A stretch of DNA of 64,000 nt from Arthrobacter psychrochitiniphilus (lineage in GTDB: Bacteria > Actinomycetota > Actinomycetes > Actinomycetales > Micrococcaceae): positions 372,001-436,000 of the forward strand of contig NZ_QHLZ01000001.1 of NCBI RefSeq assembly GCF_003185915.1, written 5' to 3'. The notes under the pieces are model-generated. The model had not been told where the DNA came from and ran no database searches. It saw nothing but the letters and a program-made list of their open reading frames with translations. Positions within the stretch are counted from its first letter, which is position 1; each line of letters begins with the position of its first letter. Made by a program: the position numbers and the translations under genes. Shown here piece after piece: positions 39,329 to 49,057 of the stretch.

Positions 39329-41296
39329 ATGCAAAACATCACTGATCGCAATCAGTCTGAGCGGGGTTCAACCCGCTGGGACTTCAAAAGCCGTCGAAAA
39401 TCAACAATTGCCGGAATGGCGACCCTAGCTCTGCTAGTTCCACTTTTTGTGGCGACAACTTCAGGAAATTCGCCCAGTTACGCATCAGCAGTTTCAGTTC
39501 TCGACGCTTCTGCGCCCGGGGTCCTTGTGGACCCGGATACCGTTTCTGTTGAACTGGGAGCCAAATTCACAACGTCGCAAGATGGCTCCGTTTCTGCCAT
39601 CCGGTTCTACAAGACTGCCGAGAATACAGGGCCTCACGTAGCGAATTTATGGTCTCCGCAGGGACGTATCCTGGCTACCGCTACTTTGCCCTCAACATCT
39701 GAAACGGCATCAGGATGGCAGACGGTGACCTTGCCGGAGCCAATCAAGATTGCCGCGGGGCAGAAGTATCTGGCTTCCTACATCGCTCCGAACGGTCGGT
39801 ACTCAGCTGATGAGCAGGGCTTGAGGGAAGCAAAGAGCAAGGGACCACTGACCATTCTGGCTGGCGGAGGCGTTTACGCCTACGGCAAGGGTGGCACTTA
39901 CCCGAGCAGTAGCTACAACAACTCCAACTACTACGTTGACGTAGTCTTCAACCCGGCTTCAACCACCGAGCCGACGGCACCACCGACCACCGCACCCCCC
40001 ACGACAGCTCCGCCGACCACAGCACCGCCCACCACAGCACCACCCACAACGGCACCTCCGACAACGGCACCGCCGACCACGGCACCGCCTACGACAGCAC
40101 CGCCCGCCAATCCTCCTGTCGCCGGGGACTTGAACCTTCCCCGGATTCCCTGGGAAGGCGGGGCAAGCTATTGGAAGCAGTTCAAGCACGCCAATGATGC
40201 CGGGTGGTCAGATCCTTCGTTCTTCCCCATCACGGTCTGGTACAACGGCATCAGCAGCAACGCTGAAGCCCAGTATGACAAGAAGGCGGGTTTCAACACC
40301 TACATCGGCATGGACGCCAACACGCCCTACAGCCTCTTCAAGGACAACGATGTTTACTGGATCGGCGGAAAACTCAACAACACCTTCACCGATGACAGCA
40401 CCAACTGGGTGGGTAACTTCCTTGACGACGAGGTTGACGGCCGTTTCACCCCTGAAGCAGGCCGCAAGTGGATGCAATCGATGAAGGACGAATACGCCGG
40501 AAACGGCCGTTTCAATTACTCCAATTTCACCCAGATGGTCATTAGCAATGACATGAAGGCCTCCGATTCTCAGGCCTACGTCAATAACTACACCGACGCG
40601 GTTTCCTTGGACATGTACTGGTACACAGTTCCGTTCTGCAGTTGGACCCCCTACCGCCAGAACTACATCACGCCCGTTTACCAGGAAAACTGCCGAACCG
40701 CCTCAAGCTACGGCAAGACCATGAAGTCCCTTCGCCAGCAGGATGCCGCTGACGGCAAACTGCAGGCACCGTGGCAGTTCATTGAACTGCTCAATGGCGG
40801 CCCGGGCGGCGGACCGTTCACGGACAACATCACCCCGGGACAGTTGCAAGGTGCCGTGATGAGCTCCATCATCAATGAGGCGCGCGGTTTGGTGTACTTC
40901 AATCAGAGCTTGTCCGGACCGTGCCAAGGTGGCAGCCTGCTGCGTCAGTCACAGGTGAGCAACAATTTCTGCGGTAAGCCTCAGGTTGATGCAGCTGCCA
41001 AGGTCAACAACCAGATTCACAAGCTGGCACCTGTTCTAAATACCCAGTCTTACGAGTACTCCTTTGGCGCGGGACTGGACACCATGTTGAAGACCTCGAA
41101 CGGCTCTGCCTATATCTTTGCCATGATCGACGGCAGCTCTAAGCCAGGTAGCCGTGTTTTCCAACTCCCTAAGGACATCAAGGCCAGTTCCGTTGAGGTT
41201 GTGGATGAAAACCGCACCATCAGCGTCGGCGCTGATGGAAAGTTCACTGACAATTTTGCCAATGAATACAGTTACCACATTTACAAGATCGGCTAG
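39329..41296 (+). CDS. Secreted DUF4082 plus glycosidase-like protein
   Basis: About 655 residues. A long basic n-region and hydrophobic helix (about 30-52, ending YASA) export it. Residues about 70-207 form a DUF4082 beta-sandwich (VELGAKFTTSQDGSVSAIRFYK, TATLPSTSETASGWQ in pieces), thought to bind carbohydrate. A PPTTA-repeat linker (211-260) leads to a TIM-barrel-like region: FPITVWYNG, GFNTYIGMDANTPY, NFLDDEVDGR, VSLDMYWYTVPF, PWQFIELLNGG. The acids in LDDEVDG and FIELL are plausible catalytic residues. It may cleave the exopolymer, but the hydrolase family was not identified. Start is uncertain: the ATG at 39329 (AGGA ten bases upstream) is preferred over one at 39260. Confidence 0.72.
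   Translation: MQNITDRNQSERGSTRWDFKSRRKSTIAGMATLALLVPLFVATTSGNSPSYASAVSVLDASAPGVLVDPDTVSVELGAKFTTSQDGSVSAIRFYKTAENTGPHVANLWSPQGRILATATLPSTSETASGWQTVTLPEPIKIAAGQKYLASYIAPNGRYSADEQGLREAKSKGPLTILAGGGVYAYGKGGTYPSSSYNNSNYYVDVVFNPASTTEPTAPPTTAPPTTAPPTTAPPTTAPPTTAPPTTAPPTTAPPTTAPPANPPVAGDLNLPRIPWEGGASYWKQFKHANDAGWSDPSFFPITVWYNGISSNAEAQYDKKAGFNTYIGMDANTPYSLFKDNDVYWIGGKLNNTFTDDSTNWVGNFLDDEVDGRFTPEAGRKWMQSMKDEYAGNGRFNYSNFTQMVISNDMKASDSQAYVNNYTDAVSLDMYWYTVPFCSWTPYRQNYITPVYQENCRTASSYGKTMKSLRQQDAADGKLQAPWQFIELLNGGPGGGPFTDNITPGQLQGAVMSSIINEARGLVYFNQSLSGPCQGGSLLRQSQVSNNFCGKPQVDAAAKVNNQIHKLAPVLNTQSYEYSFGAGLDTMLKTSNGSAYIFAMIDGSSKPGSRVFQLPKDIKASSVEVVDENRTISVGADGKFTDNFANEYSYHIYKIG
39967..40110 (+). repeat. PPTTA-encoding 15-bp tandem repeats
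   Basis: About nine imperfect 15-bp units encoding Pro-Pro-Thr-Thr-Ala, forming a flexible and probably glycosylated linker between the binding and catalytic domains. Third-codon positions vary between units, so the repeat is selected at protein level and not a fresh expansion. Confidence 0.9.
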
Positions 41297-41314
41297 CCTT
41301 CACCAGCCTTTTCG

Positions 41315-41355
41315 ACGGGGTGCGGTCCGGACCATTCGTTCGGGCGGCACCCCGT
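41315..41355. terminator. Bidirectional terminator between convergent genes
   Basis: ACGGGGTGC (41315-41323) pairs perfectly with GCACCCCGT (41347-41355); an inner palindrome GGTCCGGACC lies in the loop. It sits between the plus-strand glycosidase-like gene and the end of the minus-strand operon. No long T-run. Confidence 0.65.
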
Positions 41356-41371
41356 TGGCATTTGCCGCGAG

Positions 41372-43399
41372 CTAGTTTCTTTTCCTGATCCTTCGAAGCT
41401 GGCGGATTCCCCGGTCCACCACAATGGCCGAACTCATAGCGGTGGCAACGCCCAGCGCAGCAATGGCCAGCAGAGCATATTTTGAGCGGACGGGTATGTA
41501 CTCCACAGTGACTTGTGCCGGTTGCCTCTCGCTGGTGATCCGGGACTTTTCCCAGATGCCCATTTGCGCCTGTGGCAGCACCACAAGTTTCTCAATATCG
41601 GCAGTGATTTTCTCGGCTGTCAAGATCACATCTTGCGGGTTGGATTTCACGATCTCCACCGCTATCGCGGGACTGTTGAAGTTGGTCTGCCATTGCCCTC
41701 CGGCACTGGGAAGGTAGACAGCCACAGCATTCCTCAGGCCCGAGCCATAGAGCGGGGCCGAGGTTGGCACCACTGGAGCATTTACATGTCCATCCGCATA
41801 CAGCCTCTGCACCACGGCCGCAAAGTGCACCACCGATGACGCTTCCGTGCGCAAGGCATTACCCTTTGTTGCCCCCGCCGGCGCCTGGAGCTCTATATTG
41901 AACTTCGCATAATAGACCCCCGGCGCACTACGCGCCACCATGGCCATGGGGATAAAAATCAGCAGTACTGCCAGACCCACATACCAGCGTCGACGCAAGG
42001 ATCCACTCAAACGTCTGGCTCCGGTGTTCTCTTGGGGATCACCACCATGCGCGCCGGGCGCGTCCAACTCAGCAGGTACAGTCTGCCTGATGTTCCAATG
42101 CCCTCCGCTGAGGCCAATCATGAGAAAGAGCATGCCGACTGCCTGCGGAAAATGGAACGAGTCAAAAAAAGCGCTCAGCAGGGCACCGGCCATTACAGCT
42201 GCGCTAAGTGCAGGGCCAAGGGCACCAATGAGCGGATCGGGTGCGCGCCGCCGCAGAAAAGTTGTCACCATGGCGGTCAGCACAAGCAGGGAAAACGCCA
42301 CCGTACCAATCACACCCGTCTCAATGATGAAGCCAATGTACTGGTTGTCAAAGATGCGGTACTGAGGTCCCATGGTGCCTAATCCACGGCCAAACAAGGG
42401 TGAAATACTAAGGTAGTCTCCAACAACCGAGTAGCTCTCGGTACGTGAATCCACGCTGGGGTCATTACCGGAAAACATGCCTAAAATAGTCCCGCTCAGC
42501 CCTGGCACCAGAGCGTACATGACCACCGCCCCGCCGCAAGCAGCCCAGATTGCCATCTTCTTCACTGCTGGTTCCCACGTTGGAATGAGCACCAGGAGCA
42601 CGGCAATAATCCCCAGCAGTGCAGACCGGGTGACTGACAGGAACGCCGCCATCAGGATCGCGGCTGTAGGAAACCAACGAATGAACATTCGCTTCCGGGA
42701 TTCACCGATGGCCATTGTCAAAGCAATCGGCAGGATCATCGAAAGCACAGCGGCGTATTCCAGGGCATGCCTGGCCGTTGATTCCGGCCTAACGAAGTCA
42801 CCTCGAGTATCCACGCCTCCGGTCCCGCCCGAGGCCAAGCCCGGGATCTGGAGAGAATCCACAAAGTTCAGTCCCGTAAAGAACTGCATGAGACCCAACG
42901 CCGCATAGAGTCCCCCAGCCAGTGCGATGCGCCGCAACAACACCAAGAACCGTTCGCGGCTCTCGATTCCGTCATTAGCAAGCAGGACCACTCCTGCATA
43001 GGAGGCCACGTTCACCAAGACCAGGTTGGAGGCGTTCTGGTCAATGAACGGCAACGAGGAAAGCGCCGCTACCGTGTAGCTGGCCAAAACAGCCAGGGCA
43101 AAGATCACGAACGCGATTCGCACCGGTTGCACCCGACGAAATTCATCGGGCCGCTGATGACGAACCTGATGCCAAATCCACCAGAGCAGAATGCCAAGTC
43201 CAAAAATGGTTGAGAGCGAGCCGGCTCCTCCCAATGGCGCAATACCGCGGTCGGAGGGGACTGCCACCAGAAGAAACAAATAGATAGAGAGCACCGTCAC
43301 CGCATCTGGTGATTGCAGTTTCCGTGGCGGCGGCAGCTTCCTGCTCTTTGCTTGCCTTGCTGGCAGGGGTTCTGCCGCGCGGGTCTCAGGTGCCAACAT
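41372..43399 (-). CDS. Polysaccharide polymerase (Wzy/O-antigen ligase) fused to a Wzz-like domain
   Basis: A 675-residue membrane protein. Residues about 35-440 hold roughly 11-12 helices with O-antigen ligase features (RPESTARHALEYAAVLSMI, SVTRSALLGIIAVLLV, GRGLGTMGPQYRIFDNQYIGFIIETG in pieces). After a polar loop, residues about 460-675 look like a Wzz chain-length domain. That part has a basic RRRWYVG start and membrane helix, an extracellular region beginning YYAKFNIELQAPAG, and a final helix before VDRGIRQLRRIRKRN. Fusion of polymerase and co-polymerase would fix chain-length control to the polymerase. It overlaps the upstream Wzz-like gene by 14 bp and ends the operon. Confidence 0.8.
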   Translation of the reverse strand: MLAPETRAAEPLPARQAKSRKLPPPRKLQSPDAVTVLSIYLFLLVAVPSDRGIAPLGGAGSLSTIFGLGILLWWIWHQVRHQRPDEFRRVQPVRIAFVIFALAVLASYTVAALSSLPFIDQNASNLVLVNVASYAGVVLLANDGIESRERFLVLLRRIALAGGLYAALGLMQFFTGLNFVDSLQIPGLASGGTGGVDTRGDFVRPESTARHALEYAAVLSMILPIALTMAIGESRKRMFIRWFPTAAILMAAFLSVTRSALLGIIAVLLVLIPTWEPAVKKMAIWAACGGAVVMYALVPGLSGTILGMFSGNDPSVDSRTESYSVVGDYLSISPLFGRGLGTMGPQYRIFDNQYIGFIIETGVIGTVAFSLLVLTAMVTTFLRRRAPDPLIGALGPALSAAVMAGALLSAFFDSFHFPQAVGMLFLMIGLSGGHWNIRQTVPAELDAPGAHGGDPQENTGARRLSGSLRRRWYVGLAVLLIFIPMAMVARSAPGVYYAKFNIELQAPAGATKGNALRTEASSVVHFAAVVQRLYADGHVNAPVVPTSAPLYGSGLRNAVAVYLPSAGGQWQTNFNSPAIAVEIVKSNPQDVILTAEKITADIEKLVVLPQAQMGIWEKSRITSERQPAQVTVEYIPVRSKYALLAIAALGVATAMSSAIVVDRGIRQLRRIRKRN

Positions 43400-44171
43400 C
43401 TGCTGATTCGCTGCTCTCAGCGCGGCCCTTCTCTACCCCGTCCCGGTACTTTTGCCGACGAAGGCCGGTATCTGCGCCGGGCATGGCTGGGTCCGCCTGC
43501 TTGCCAGTGACAATAGCTCGTGGGCCCATCGGCTGGTCAGGGGCAGTATCCAGGCTTTTCTTTCTCCGTGCCCCCTTTTCCCTGGACATGATCCGATCAA
43601 TAAATCCGGTGGCTATCAGAGTCACTGCTAGCCCGCCTAGGGCCGCCATGGCAGTCATCTGGATTTGTTTCTTGGCAATCTTGGTTGGTTTTGTGTCCAC
43701 TGACAACGCCAAGGCCGTAATGACTGACGGTGCTGGCACCAACATGTCCTGCTGTAATGATGCCAAAGTGGCCGGTATGAGATCCAGCGAAGCCCGCAGC
43801 AGCTCCATGGTTTCATCCGCGTTCTCCCCTGCAACCGTTACCGCCATGATGGGGCCCGAGGTGGTGCCATCCTTGGACATGGCAATGGAGGAGCCAGGGA
43901 ACTTCTCTAGCAGCGGTCCGGACACTTCCGGAGATGCCGCTTTGACCTGCAACACGCCAAGTGCCTGGTCCAGACCGCCCAAGTAAAGGTATGGGTTATC
44001 CCCAACGGTCACGGCCACAGCTGGGGGAAGGAGAACAATGCTGGCTTTCGCCTCGTAACTGGGCGGGACCATGGTGAACGCGAAATACGTTAAGACACCG
44101 GTAATGAGCAAACCAGCCACCACAAAATACCAGCGTCTTAGACAACTAATCAGTATGTCCCTAACCAACAA
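43386..44171 (-). CDS. Wzz-like chain-length determinant protein
   Basis: A 261-residue protein with a cytoplasmic start LRRWYFVVAG, first helix at about 12-34, the PPSYEAKASIVLLPP entry pattern of Wzz proteins, and a second helix near 170-190 followed by a basic tail. It lacks a kinase domain. It probably partners the polymerase fusion encoded next. The start is a TTG with GGGGGC about eight bases upstream; no ATG fits. Confidence 0.7.
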   Translation of the reverse strand: MLVRDILISCLRRWYFVVAGLLITGVLTYFAFTMVPPSYEAKASIVLLPPAVAVTVGDNPYLYLGGLDQALGVLQVKAASPEVSGPLLEKFPGSSIAMSKDGTTSGPIMAVTVAGENADETMELLRASLDLIPATLASLQQDMLVPAPSVITALALSVDTKPTKIAKKQIQMTAMAALGGLAVTLIATGFIDRIMSREKGARRKKSLDTAPDQPMGPRAIVTGKQADPAMPGADTGLRRQKYRDGVEKGRAESSESADVGT

Positions 44172-44242
44172 TGAAAGCGCCCCCTAGCTCGATTTGACGT
44201 GTGACGCCAACCATATACCTGTTGTCTGTATCAACATTTGTT

Positions 44243-45112
44243 TCAATTTGCACGTGTAGGCGCACCCCCAGCGAGGAAGGATTTGAAGGCGTTCAACCCT
44301 TTTTTTCCAGCGACGCCCAAGATCAGCGCCTTGGCTGTACCGCGCAGCGCGTCTTTTCCCGCCCGCAGCGGTGAAAACACACAACTATCGAGGATCAGTT
44401 CAAAAGCGGCAGGATCTCCCGCCTCATCCAGTCCCACCTTAAAAATTTCCCGATACTTGCCCGGAGCCACTCGGGTGCCCCTGACGCGGTTGCTGACATT
44501 TCCGGTGTGGATCATTTGCAGCCAGCCCGGATGCCCGAGGATTTCAATGACTGGCATCAACTCCCCCAGCTTGGTGTGCCAATCGGTCCAGCACGTCAGT
44601 GGAGCCTCCCAGCTTTCTGAGACTGAACAAAAAGCATTCACGCGGTCCCTACGCAAATAGAGCCTCCCGCTTTGCTGAATCAGCCCATTGACCACATACA
44701 CCGCCACCCGGCTCTGAGACTTGACCGCTGATTGCAGGCGAGAAACAAAGTCCACCGCCAGGCCGTCGTCGTTGTCCAAGTTGGTAGTCAGGAGGACGTC
44801 CCCGCCTGCGCCAGTTACCCCGCGAATGTCTGCAACGAGGACATCGTGGGGCACCTCGTCACGGTAGATGGCTGTGAAGAGGCCGCAGTTGCCGAGCTCG
44901 CCTATCCGCTCCCGTAACCACTGCGGACTTTGCGTGTCCAGGTAAATGATCCAATGAAATCCCTGTTCAGATTGCTGCGCGACAGCGGGGAGACAGTAGC
45001 GCTCAAAGAGGGCAATACGGTCCACAAGCCACCCTTCCTGGGCCCGGACCAGACTCTCCACACCGACGGATGGGAGGTTGAATCTGGTCAGGAGAACATG
45101 GTCAATACGCAT
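44243..45112 (-). CDS. Putative rhamnosyltransferase (Rhamno_transf family)
   Basis: A 289-residue protein resembling the PF11316 family: it opens with DHVLLTRFNLPS, continues with WLVDRIALFERYCLPAVAQQS, a WIIYLDTQSP strand and the metal-binding TTNLDNDDGLAVDFV. GAGGAG eight bases before the ATG is a strong start signal. With the rml genes present, rhamnose transfer to the repeat unit is plausible. It lies between the GT4-like gene upstream and the Wzz-like gene, with 71 bp to the latter. Confidence 0.75.
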   Translation of the reverse strand: MRIDHVLLTRFNLPSVGVESLVRAQEGWLVDRIALFERYCLPAVAQQSEQGFHWIIYLDTQSPQWLRERIGELGNCGLFTAIYRDEVPHDVLVADIRGVTGAGGDVLLTTNLDNDDGLAVDFVSRLQSAVKSQSRVAVYVVNGLIQQSGRLYLRRDRVNAFCSVSESWEAPLTCWTDWHTKLGELMPVIEILGHPGWLQMIHTGNVSNRVRGTRVAPGKYREIFKVGLDEAGDPAAFELILDSCVFSPLRAGKDALRGTAKALILGVAGKKGLNAFKSFLAGGAPTRAN

Positions 45113-45188
45113 CTGGCAGCTCCTCTGTAGTCAAGATTCCGGCGTGCTTGTGACTCGGAACGCCTGTCTGGGCCGTAAGTATCCAAGA

Positions 45189-46340
45189 TCAATCCCCCTT
45201 ATCAATCATTGCCATCAGCTGCCTGGCCCGCGCGTCCCAGGTATGTTGGCTGGCAAAAGAGCGCCGGGCAGCAACGAACTGATCTGGTTCCTGGGCTGCC
45301 AACGCCTGCCGGACCATGTGGACAAAGTTCGTTGCCGAGTCCGCAATGTTCACCCATTCACTGTTGAGCCACCTCGCTGAGGGCAGGTCGGTACTGACCA
45401 CTTGCATCCCAGCTGCAAGATAATCCAGGGTCTTAATGGGGAAGCTGGCGCGGTTGAAAACAGTATCCGCGTAGGGCGTGATGCCGACGGCCGCGGTTTG
45501 CATCCGCGCAAAAGCATCACCTTCATCAATTTCCCCCAGCCACGAGACACCCTCTGAAGCCAGAAAAGTATCAAGACGGCGGCGGACCTGCGGATCCCGT
45601 TCCCTCCGCGGGCCAATGACTTCTATTTCCACACCGCTAGCCACCAGCTGATCAAGCAGGTCCAAGTCAAGACGTTCATTGAGCTGGCCCACAAGTGCGG
45701 CCACGGCACGGCGTTCAGGCGCGGCGCCGCTGTTGCTGCGTTGGCCACTGCCGCTACTACTGAGGCAGCCGTTAGGGAGGATGACAGGGACACAGCCAGG
45801 ATTCCGGTCAGTGATCAGCGCACCAAGTGAAGGAGACACAATGCACACAGTGTCCGCCTCATCAATGTTGCTATGCAAAGTGCTGGAGACCGCTTGCTGC
45901 GAGAGCCCCATCATGGCCGAACCTGCCACCCAGTCATCCGTGACATGAAGAATCTTCCGCCCGCCAATCCCCACAGGGAACACCTCCCGCGGTGACAGGA
46001 GAATAGTTGCACAGTGCTCAAAAGGCAGCTCTCGGAGTGTGGCCCTAATGGCCCGGCCCACAAGAGCCTTGACAACATCACGCAGTACCGGCTTGGTAAA
46101 CCCGGGCGGAGCCGCAACACGCAGGCGCAGCATGCCTGGCTTGATCCCATCCAGCGCATAGCCGGGCCGTAACGGTGGCCTTCCCGAGGCTGCGGGCCCA
46201 AAAATTGGTGTGGGCGGATCCACCCACAATACGGAAGCCCGTTTGGCCAGGGCCTCAGCTAAGCGGTGATCGGTGCCCCTAGTATTTTCCCATCGACTCC
46301 CAGCGATCATGACCACCAGCCTGGGGGCGTCTGCGCTCAT
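45189..46340 (-). CDS. Glycosyltransferase (GT4/GT1-like)
   Basis: A 383-residue GT-B type enzyme. N-terminal MIAGSRWENTRGTDHRLAEALAKR and VLWVDPPTP, the central HVTDDWVAGSAMMGLS, and the C-terminal ITPYADTVFNRASFPIKTLDYLAAGMQVVSTDLP donor-side loop match transferases of capsular clusters, sometimes called teichuronic acid-type. An Ala/Gly/Ser-rich insertion at about 200-215 is likely a surface loop. The ATG overlaps the stop of the preceding GT4 gene by 4 bp. Confidence 0.8.
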   Translation of the reverse strand: MSADAPRLVVMIAGSRWENTRGTDHRLAEALAKRASVLWVDPPTPIFGPAASGRPPLRPGYALDGIKPGMLRLRVAAPPGFTKPVLRDVVKALVGRAIRATLRELPFEHCATILLSPREVFPVGIGGRKILHVTDDWVAGSAMMGLSQQAVSSTLHSNIDEADTVCIVSPSLGALITDRNPGCVPVILPNGCLSSSGSGQRSNSGAAPERRAVAALVGQLNERLDLDLLDQLVASGVEIEVIGPRRERDPQVRRRLDTFLASEGVSWLGEIDEGDAFARMQTAAVGITPYADTVFNRASFPIKTLDYLAAGMQVVSTDLPSARWLNSEWVNIADSATNFVHMVRQALAAQEPDQFVAARRSFASQHTWDARARQLMAMIDKGD

Positions 46341-47590
46341 CGTTTCACCTGCTCAGCCACAGCAACAGGCGTTGCATTGAAATCATCAAGCGAATACCGT
46401 CCCACCAGTTTGGCCTTGAATTGGGTGGCCTTGTAGTTAAGGAACCTTCCTGCCGCCAGCGTTGCATGGCGCAGTTCATCAAGTGGCCCAGCCGGGGCGA
46501 ATTCGAGGGCTTCCTTGTAGAACTCGAGTTGCTTATGCGCAGCAACCTCTAGAGAAAAACGTTCGCACACAAGAGTCCGAGAAAACTGCCCCAACTGGGC
46601 GCACAGGCGGGGGGACGTAGCCAACCGTTCAAGAATGATCATGAGCCTGTCCACGGCGCCTTCGCTCCCGGAGCCCACCCCGTACCAGCCCTGCCACAGG
46701 AATGTCTGCACCGATGACTTATCCAAAAGCTGCCAGTAGCCACTCTCTCCCTGGACAATGAGTGGAAGTTCAAAAGCCATGGCTCGCAGGGCCGAGCCAC
46801 CCATGCCAATACTGACATCGGCACAGGCGTAGGCCGGCCGGGGGTCATCCAGCTCGCCCGCAAGAATGATCCGAGTGGTTCCCAACGCGTGGTTGGCGGC
46901 ACGTGCCGCCTGCTCAACCTCCGCACGGGCTGGCCCATCGCCGGCAATGATGAGCTGAACGGGAAGCGTTGCATTGAGCCTTTCTACAGCCGTGATGGCG
47001 CACAGGATGCCTTCCAGCTTCATCTGGTGGGCCAATCTCGAAACTATCGAGACAGTGAAGACGTCCTTGCTGGTACCGAGCCCTGCCAAGAAGGCATCAG
47101 GGCGGGAATCATCTGAGACCGCGTTGAGAACTGTGTCCACGGGCGGCTCCAACAGTGCTGCCCGTCCACGGCCCCTGGCCTTTTCTGCGGCAAGAATCTG
47201 TTCCGTGCCTACCAGTAAAGGCATATTGTTCGGGATAAAAGGGGCAACCGACATGGACATGACCGTTGCCGTTGCCGCTGCCCCTCCACGTCCAGCACAG
47301 GCAAGGGCAGATTCGAGCGCCGGCGGCCATTCATAAGCGTGAACAACGTCAACTCCGCGTTGCTTCACTGTCCGGCGCAAGTGCCTGACAACACCCGGAG
47401 TTGGACGCCGATGCACCGCCGGGGACGGGATGAACTCCAACCCCAGTTCATGCACCCGGTCCACCAAGGGGCCCGGTTGCCCGTAAACTGCCACATCATG
47501 GCCCAGTGCTTTGACTGCCGAAGCCAGTTCGATGGCATTGAGCTGGCTGCCGCCAATGGCCAGATCATGAGGATAGACAAGTATTTTCAT
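46337..47590 (-). CDS. Glycosyltransferase family 4
   Basis: A 417-residue GT-B enzyme opening MKILVYPHDLAIGGSQLNAIEL, with VDVVHAYEWPPALESAL, VSIVSRLAHQMKLEGILCAI and LIIAGDGPARAEVEQ. The C-terminal donor loop SIGMGGSALRAMAFELPLIVQGE lacks the usual second Glu pair spacing but is otherwise typical. It is coupled by 4-bp overlaps to both the flippase gene upstream and the next transferase gene. Confidence 0.85.
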   Translation of the reverse strand: MKILVYPHDLAIGGSQLNAIELASAVKALGHDVAVYGQPGPLVDRVHELGLEFIPSPAVHRRPTPGVVRHLRRTVKQRGVDVVHAYEWPPALESALACAGRGGAAATATVMSMSVAPFIPNNMPLLVGTEQILAAEKARGRGRAALLEPPVDTVLNAVSDDSRPDAFLAGLGTSKDVFTVSIVSRLAHQMKLEGILCAITAVERLNATLPVQLIIAGDGPARAEVEQAARAANHALGTTRIILAGELDDPRPAYACADVSIGMGGSALRAMAFELPLIVQGESGYWQLLDKSSVQTFLWQGWYGVGSGSEGAVDRLMIILERLATSPRLCAQLGQFSRTLVCERFSLEVAAHKQLEFYKEALEFAPAGPLDELRHATLAAGRFLNYKATQFKAKLVGRYSLDDFNATPVAVAEQVKR

Positions 47591-49050
47591 GTCACAAGCT
47601 CCTGTTCCCGGCCCCAGCTGCGGATGGCTGCCAGGTCCTTTCTGCGGATGAACAACAATGCGGCCATGGCAGCTGTGCCCAACCCGGTGGCAGCAATAAC
47701 TGCCAGCCAGTCAGTGGCAATAGTGAGGGAGAGGACGTGGCTACCTACTGCTACGGGGATCGCCACTACAATGGCCGGCCACATCTTGCCAAGAAATTCG
47801 ACCAGGCGAAATCCTCGCGCCGTTAGCATTCGCAGGTAGATCGGCAGCACCACCAACGCGGCAACGCCAACGGGTGCCGCAGCTAAACCTGCCAGGCCTG
47901 CCCAGTGCGCGCCAGCAAACAAGGCGGGTATAAGAACCACCAGCCAAAGGATCTGTACTTTGAATATTGGTCCGGAACTTCCCAAAACAACCAGATAGTC
48001 ATAGACCAGTTCAAAGAGGATCCGGAAAACAGCAAATGCGGCCAGCCACACCAGCGGCACAGCCGCAGGTGCCCATTGTGTCCCGTAAACAAACGTCACC
48101 AGCGGGACGGCCACACCGGCCATGACGGCAACCACAGGAAGGACCGCCGCCGTAACAACCCCGGTGAGGGACAACATTGCCGAGCGCATGGCAGGGGGAT
48201 CGTGTTGTAACTTTGCAAAAACGGGTGGTGCCACGCCCCGCAATGGCTGGGAAAAGATACTTGTGGGCCAGCTTGAAAGGTTAAAGGCCAGTACATAGAA
48301 GCCCAACGCAACAGCACCAAGGACTTTGCCAGCAATGATCTGGTCCGCGTACCCAACAGCAAAAACAACAATGCTGGAACCTGCCAGTGGCAGGCCAAAC
48401 ACAAGCAATGCTCGCAGCTTGAGCTTATTGAAACCGAACCTCACCGGTAACGGCGAATATTTTATGAACATTATTGCTGCCACAAGACTGGCCGCTACCC
48501 GCCCAATGGCCAGGGACATTGCGCCCAGCCCCACAACAACCAAAACCACGGAGACAATTGCTCCAAGCCATACATTGACCTGATCAATGATCATGCGCCG
48601 GCCCTGCAAGAAGTCCCGCTGCATCAGCGCCGCCGGGGTGGCAACGGCTCCGTTGATAATGACACAGCTGGCAATAACTCGGACAACGGCAGTAGCTTCT
48701 GGATCCCCCATGGCAGCAGCAAAATAGGGAGCGCCCAGAAAAGCACCCGCAAAAATGAGGGTACTGCTGATAATAGAAATAGTGGTGACGGTTCCGGCAA
48801 TTTCCTTTGGATCACCAGGCCACCGCACTATGGCCAGGCTGACGCCCAGTTCATTGAAACTCAAAATGGCAATGAGCGCCACAAAGGCAATGGCGTACGT
48901 GCCAAATTGTTCCGGCCCCAACAGGCGTGCCAGAGCTATGCCAATCCCAATGGTGCCGAATCTGGATATAACGGTATTGAGCAGGCTCAGAGCAAAGGCC
49001 CGTGCAGCAGTGGGTTTTGCCTGCTCAGATTCCTGAAGTGGAGTGGCCAT
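47587..49050 (-). CDS. Wzx-type polysaccharide flippase (second copy)
   Basis: A 487-residue MOP-superfamily transporter with about 12-14 helices. It shows LARLLGPEQFGTYAIAFVALIAILSFNELGVSLA near the N-terminus and VGYADQIIAGKVLGAVALGFYVLAFNLSSWP in the middle. It is divergent in sequence from the flippase at 16073-17581, so it probably serves a different repeat unit or assembly line. I chose the ATG at 49050 with GGTGA seven bases upstream rather than a longer frame overlapping the aminotransferase gene. Confidence 0.9.
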   Translation of the reverse strand: MATPLQESEQAKPTAARAFALSLLNTVISRFGTIGIGIALARLLGPEQFGTYAIAFVALIAILSFNELGVSLAIVRWPGDPKEIAGTVTTISIISSTLIFAGAFLGAPYFAAAMGDPEATAVVRVIASCVIINGAVATPAALMQRDFLQGRRMIIDQVNVWLGAIVSVVLVVVGLGAMSLAIGRVAASLVAAIMFIKYSPLPVRFGFNKLKLRALLVFGLPLAGSSIVVFAVGYADQIIAGKVLGAVALGFYVLAFNLSSWPTSIFSQPLRGVAPPVFAKLQHDPPAMRSAMLSLTGVVTAAVLPVVAVMAGVAVPLVTFVYGTQWAPAAVPLVWLAAFAVFRILFELVYDYLVVLGSSGPIFKVQILWLVVLIPALFAGAHWAGLAGLAAAPVGVAALVVLPIYLRMLTARGFRLVEFLGKMWPAIVVAIPVAVGSHVLSLTIATDWLAVIAATGLGTAAMAALLFIRRKDLAAIRSWGREQELVT

Positions 49051-49057
49051 TAATAAT

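Noticed and set aside
39967..40110. Regular 15-bp repeats that could be mistaken for a CRISPR or minisatellite.
   Set aside because: They encode in-frame PPTTA with varied third positions and have no unique spacers.
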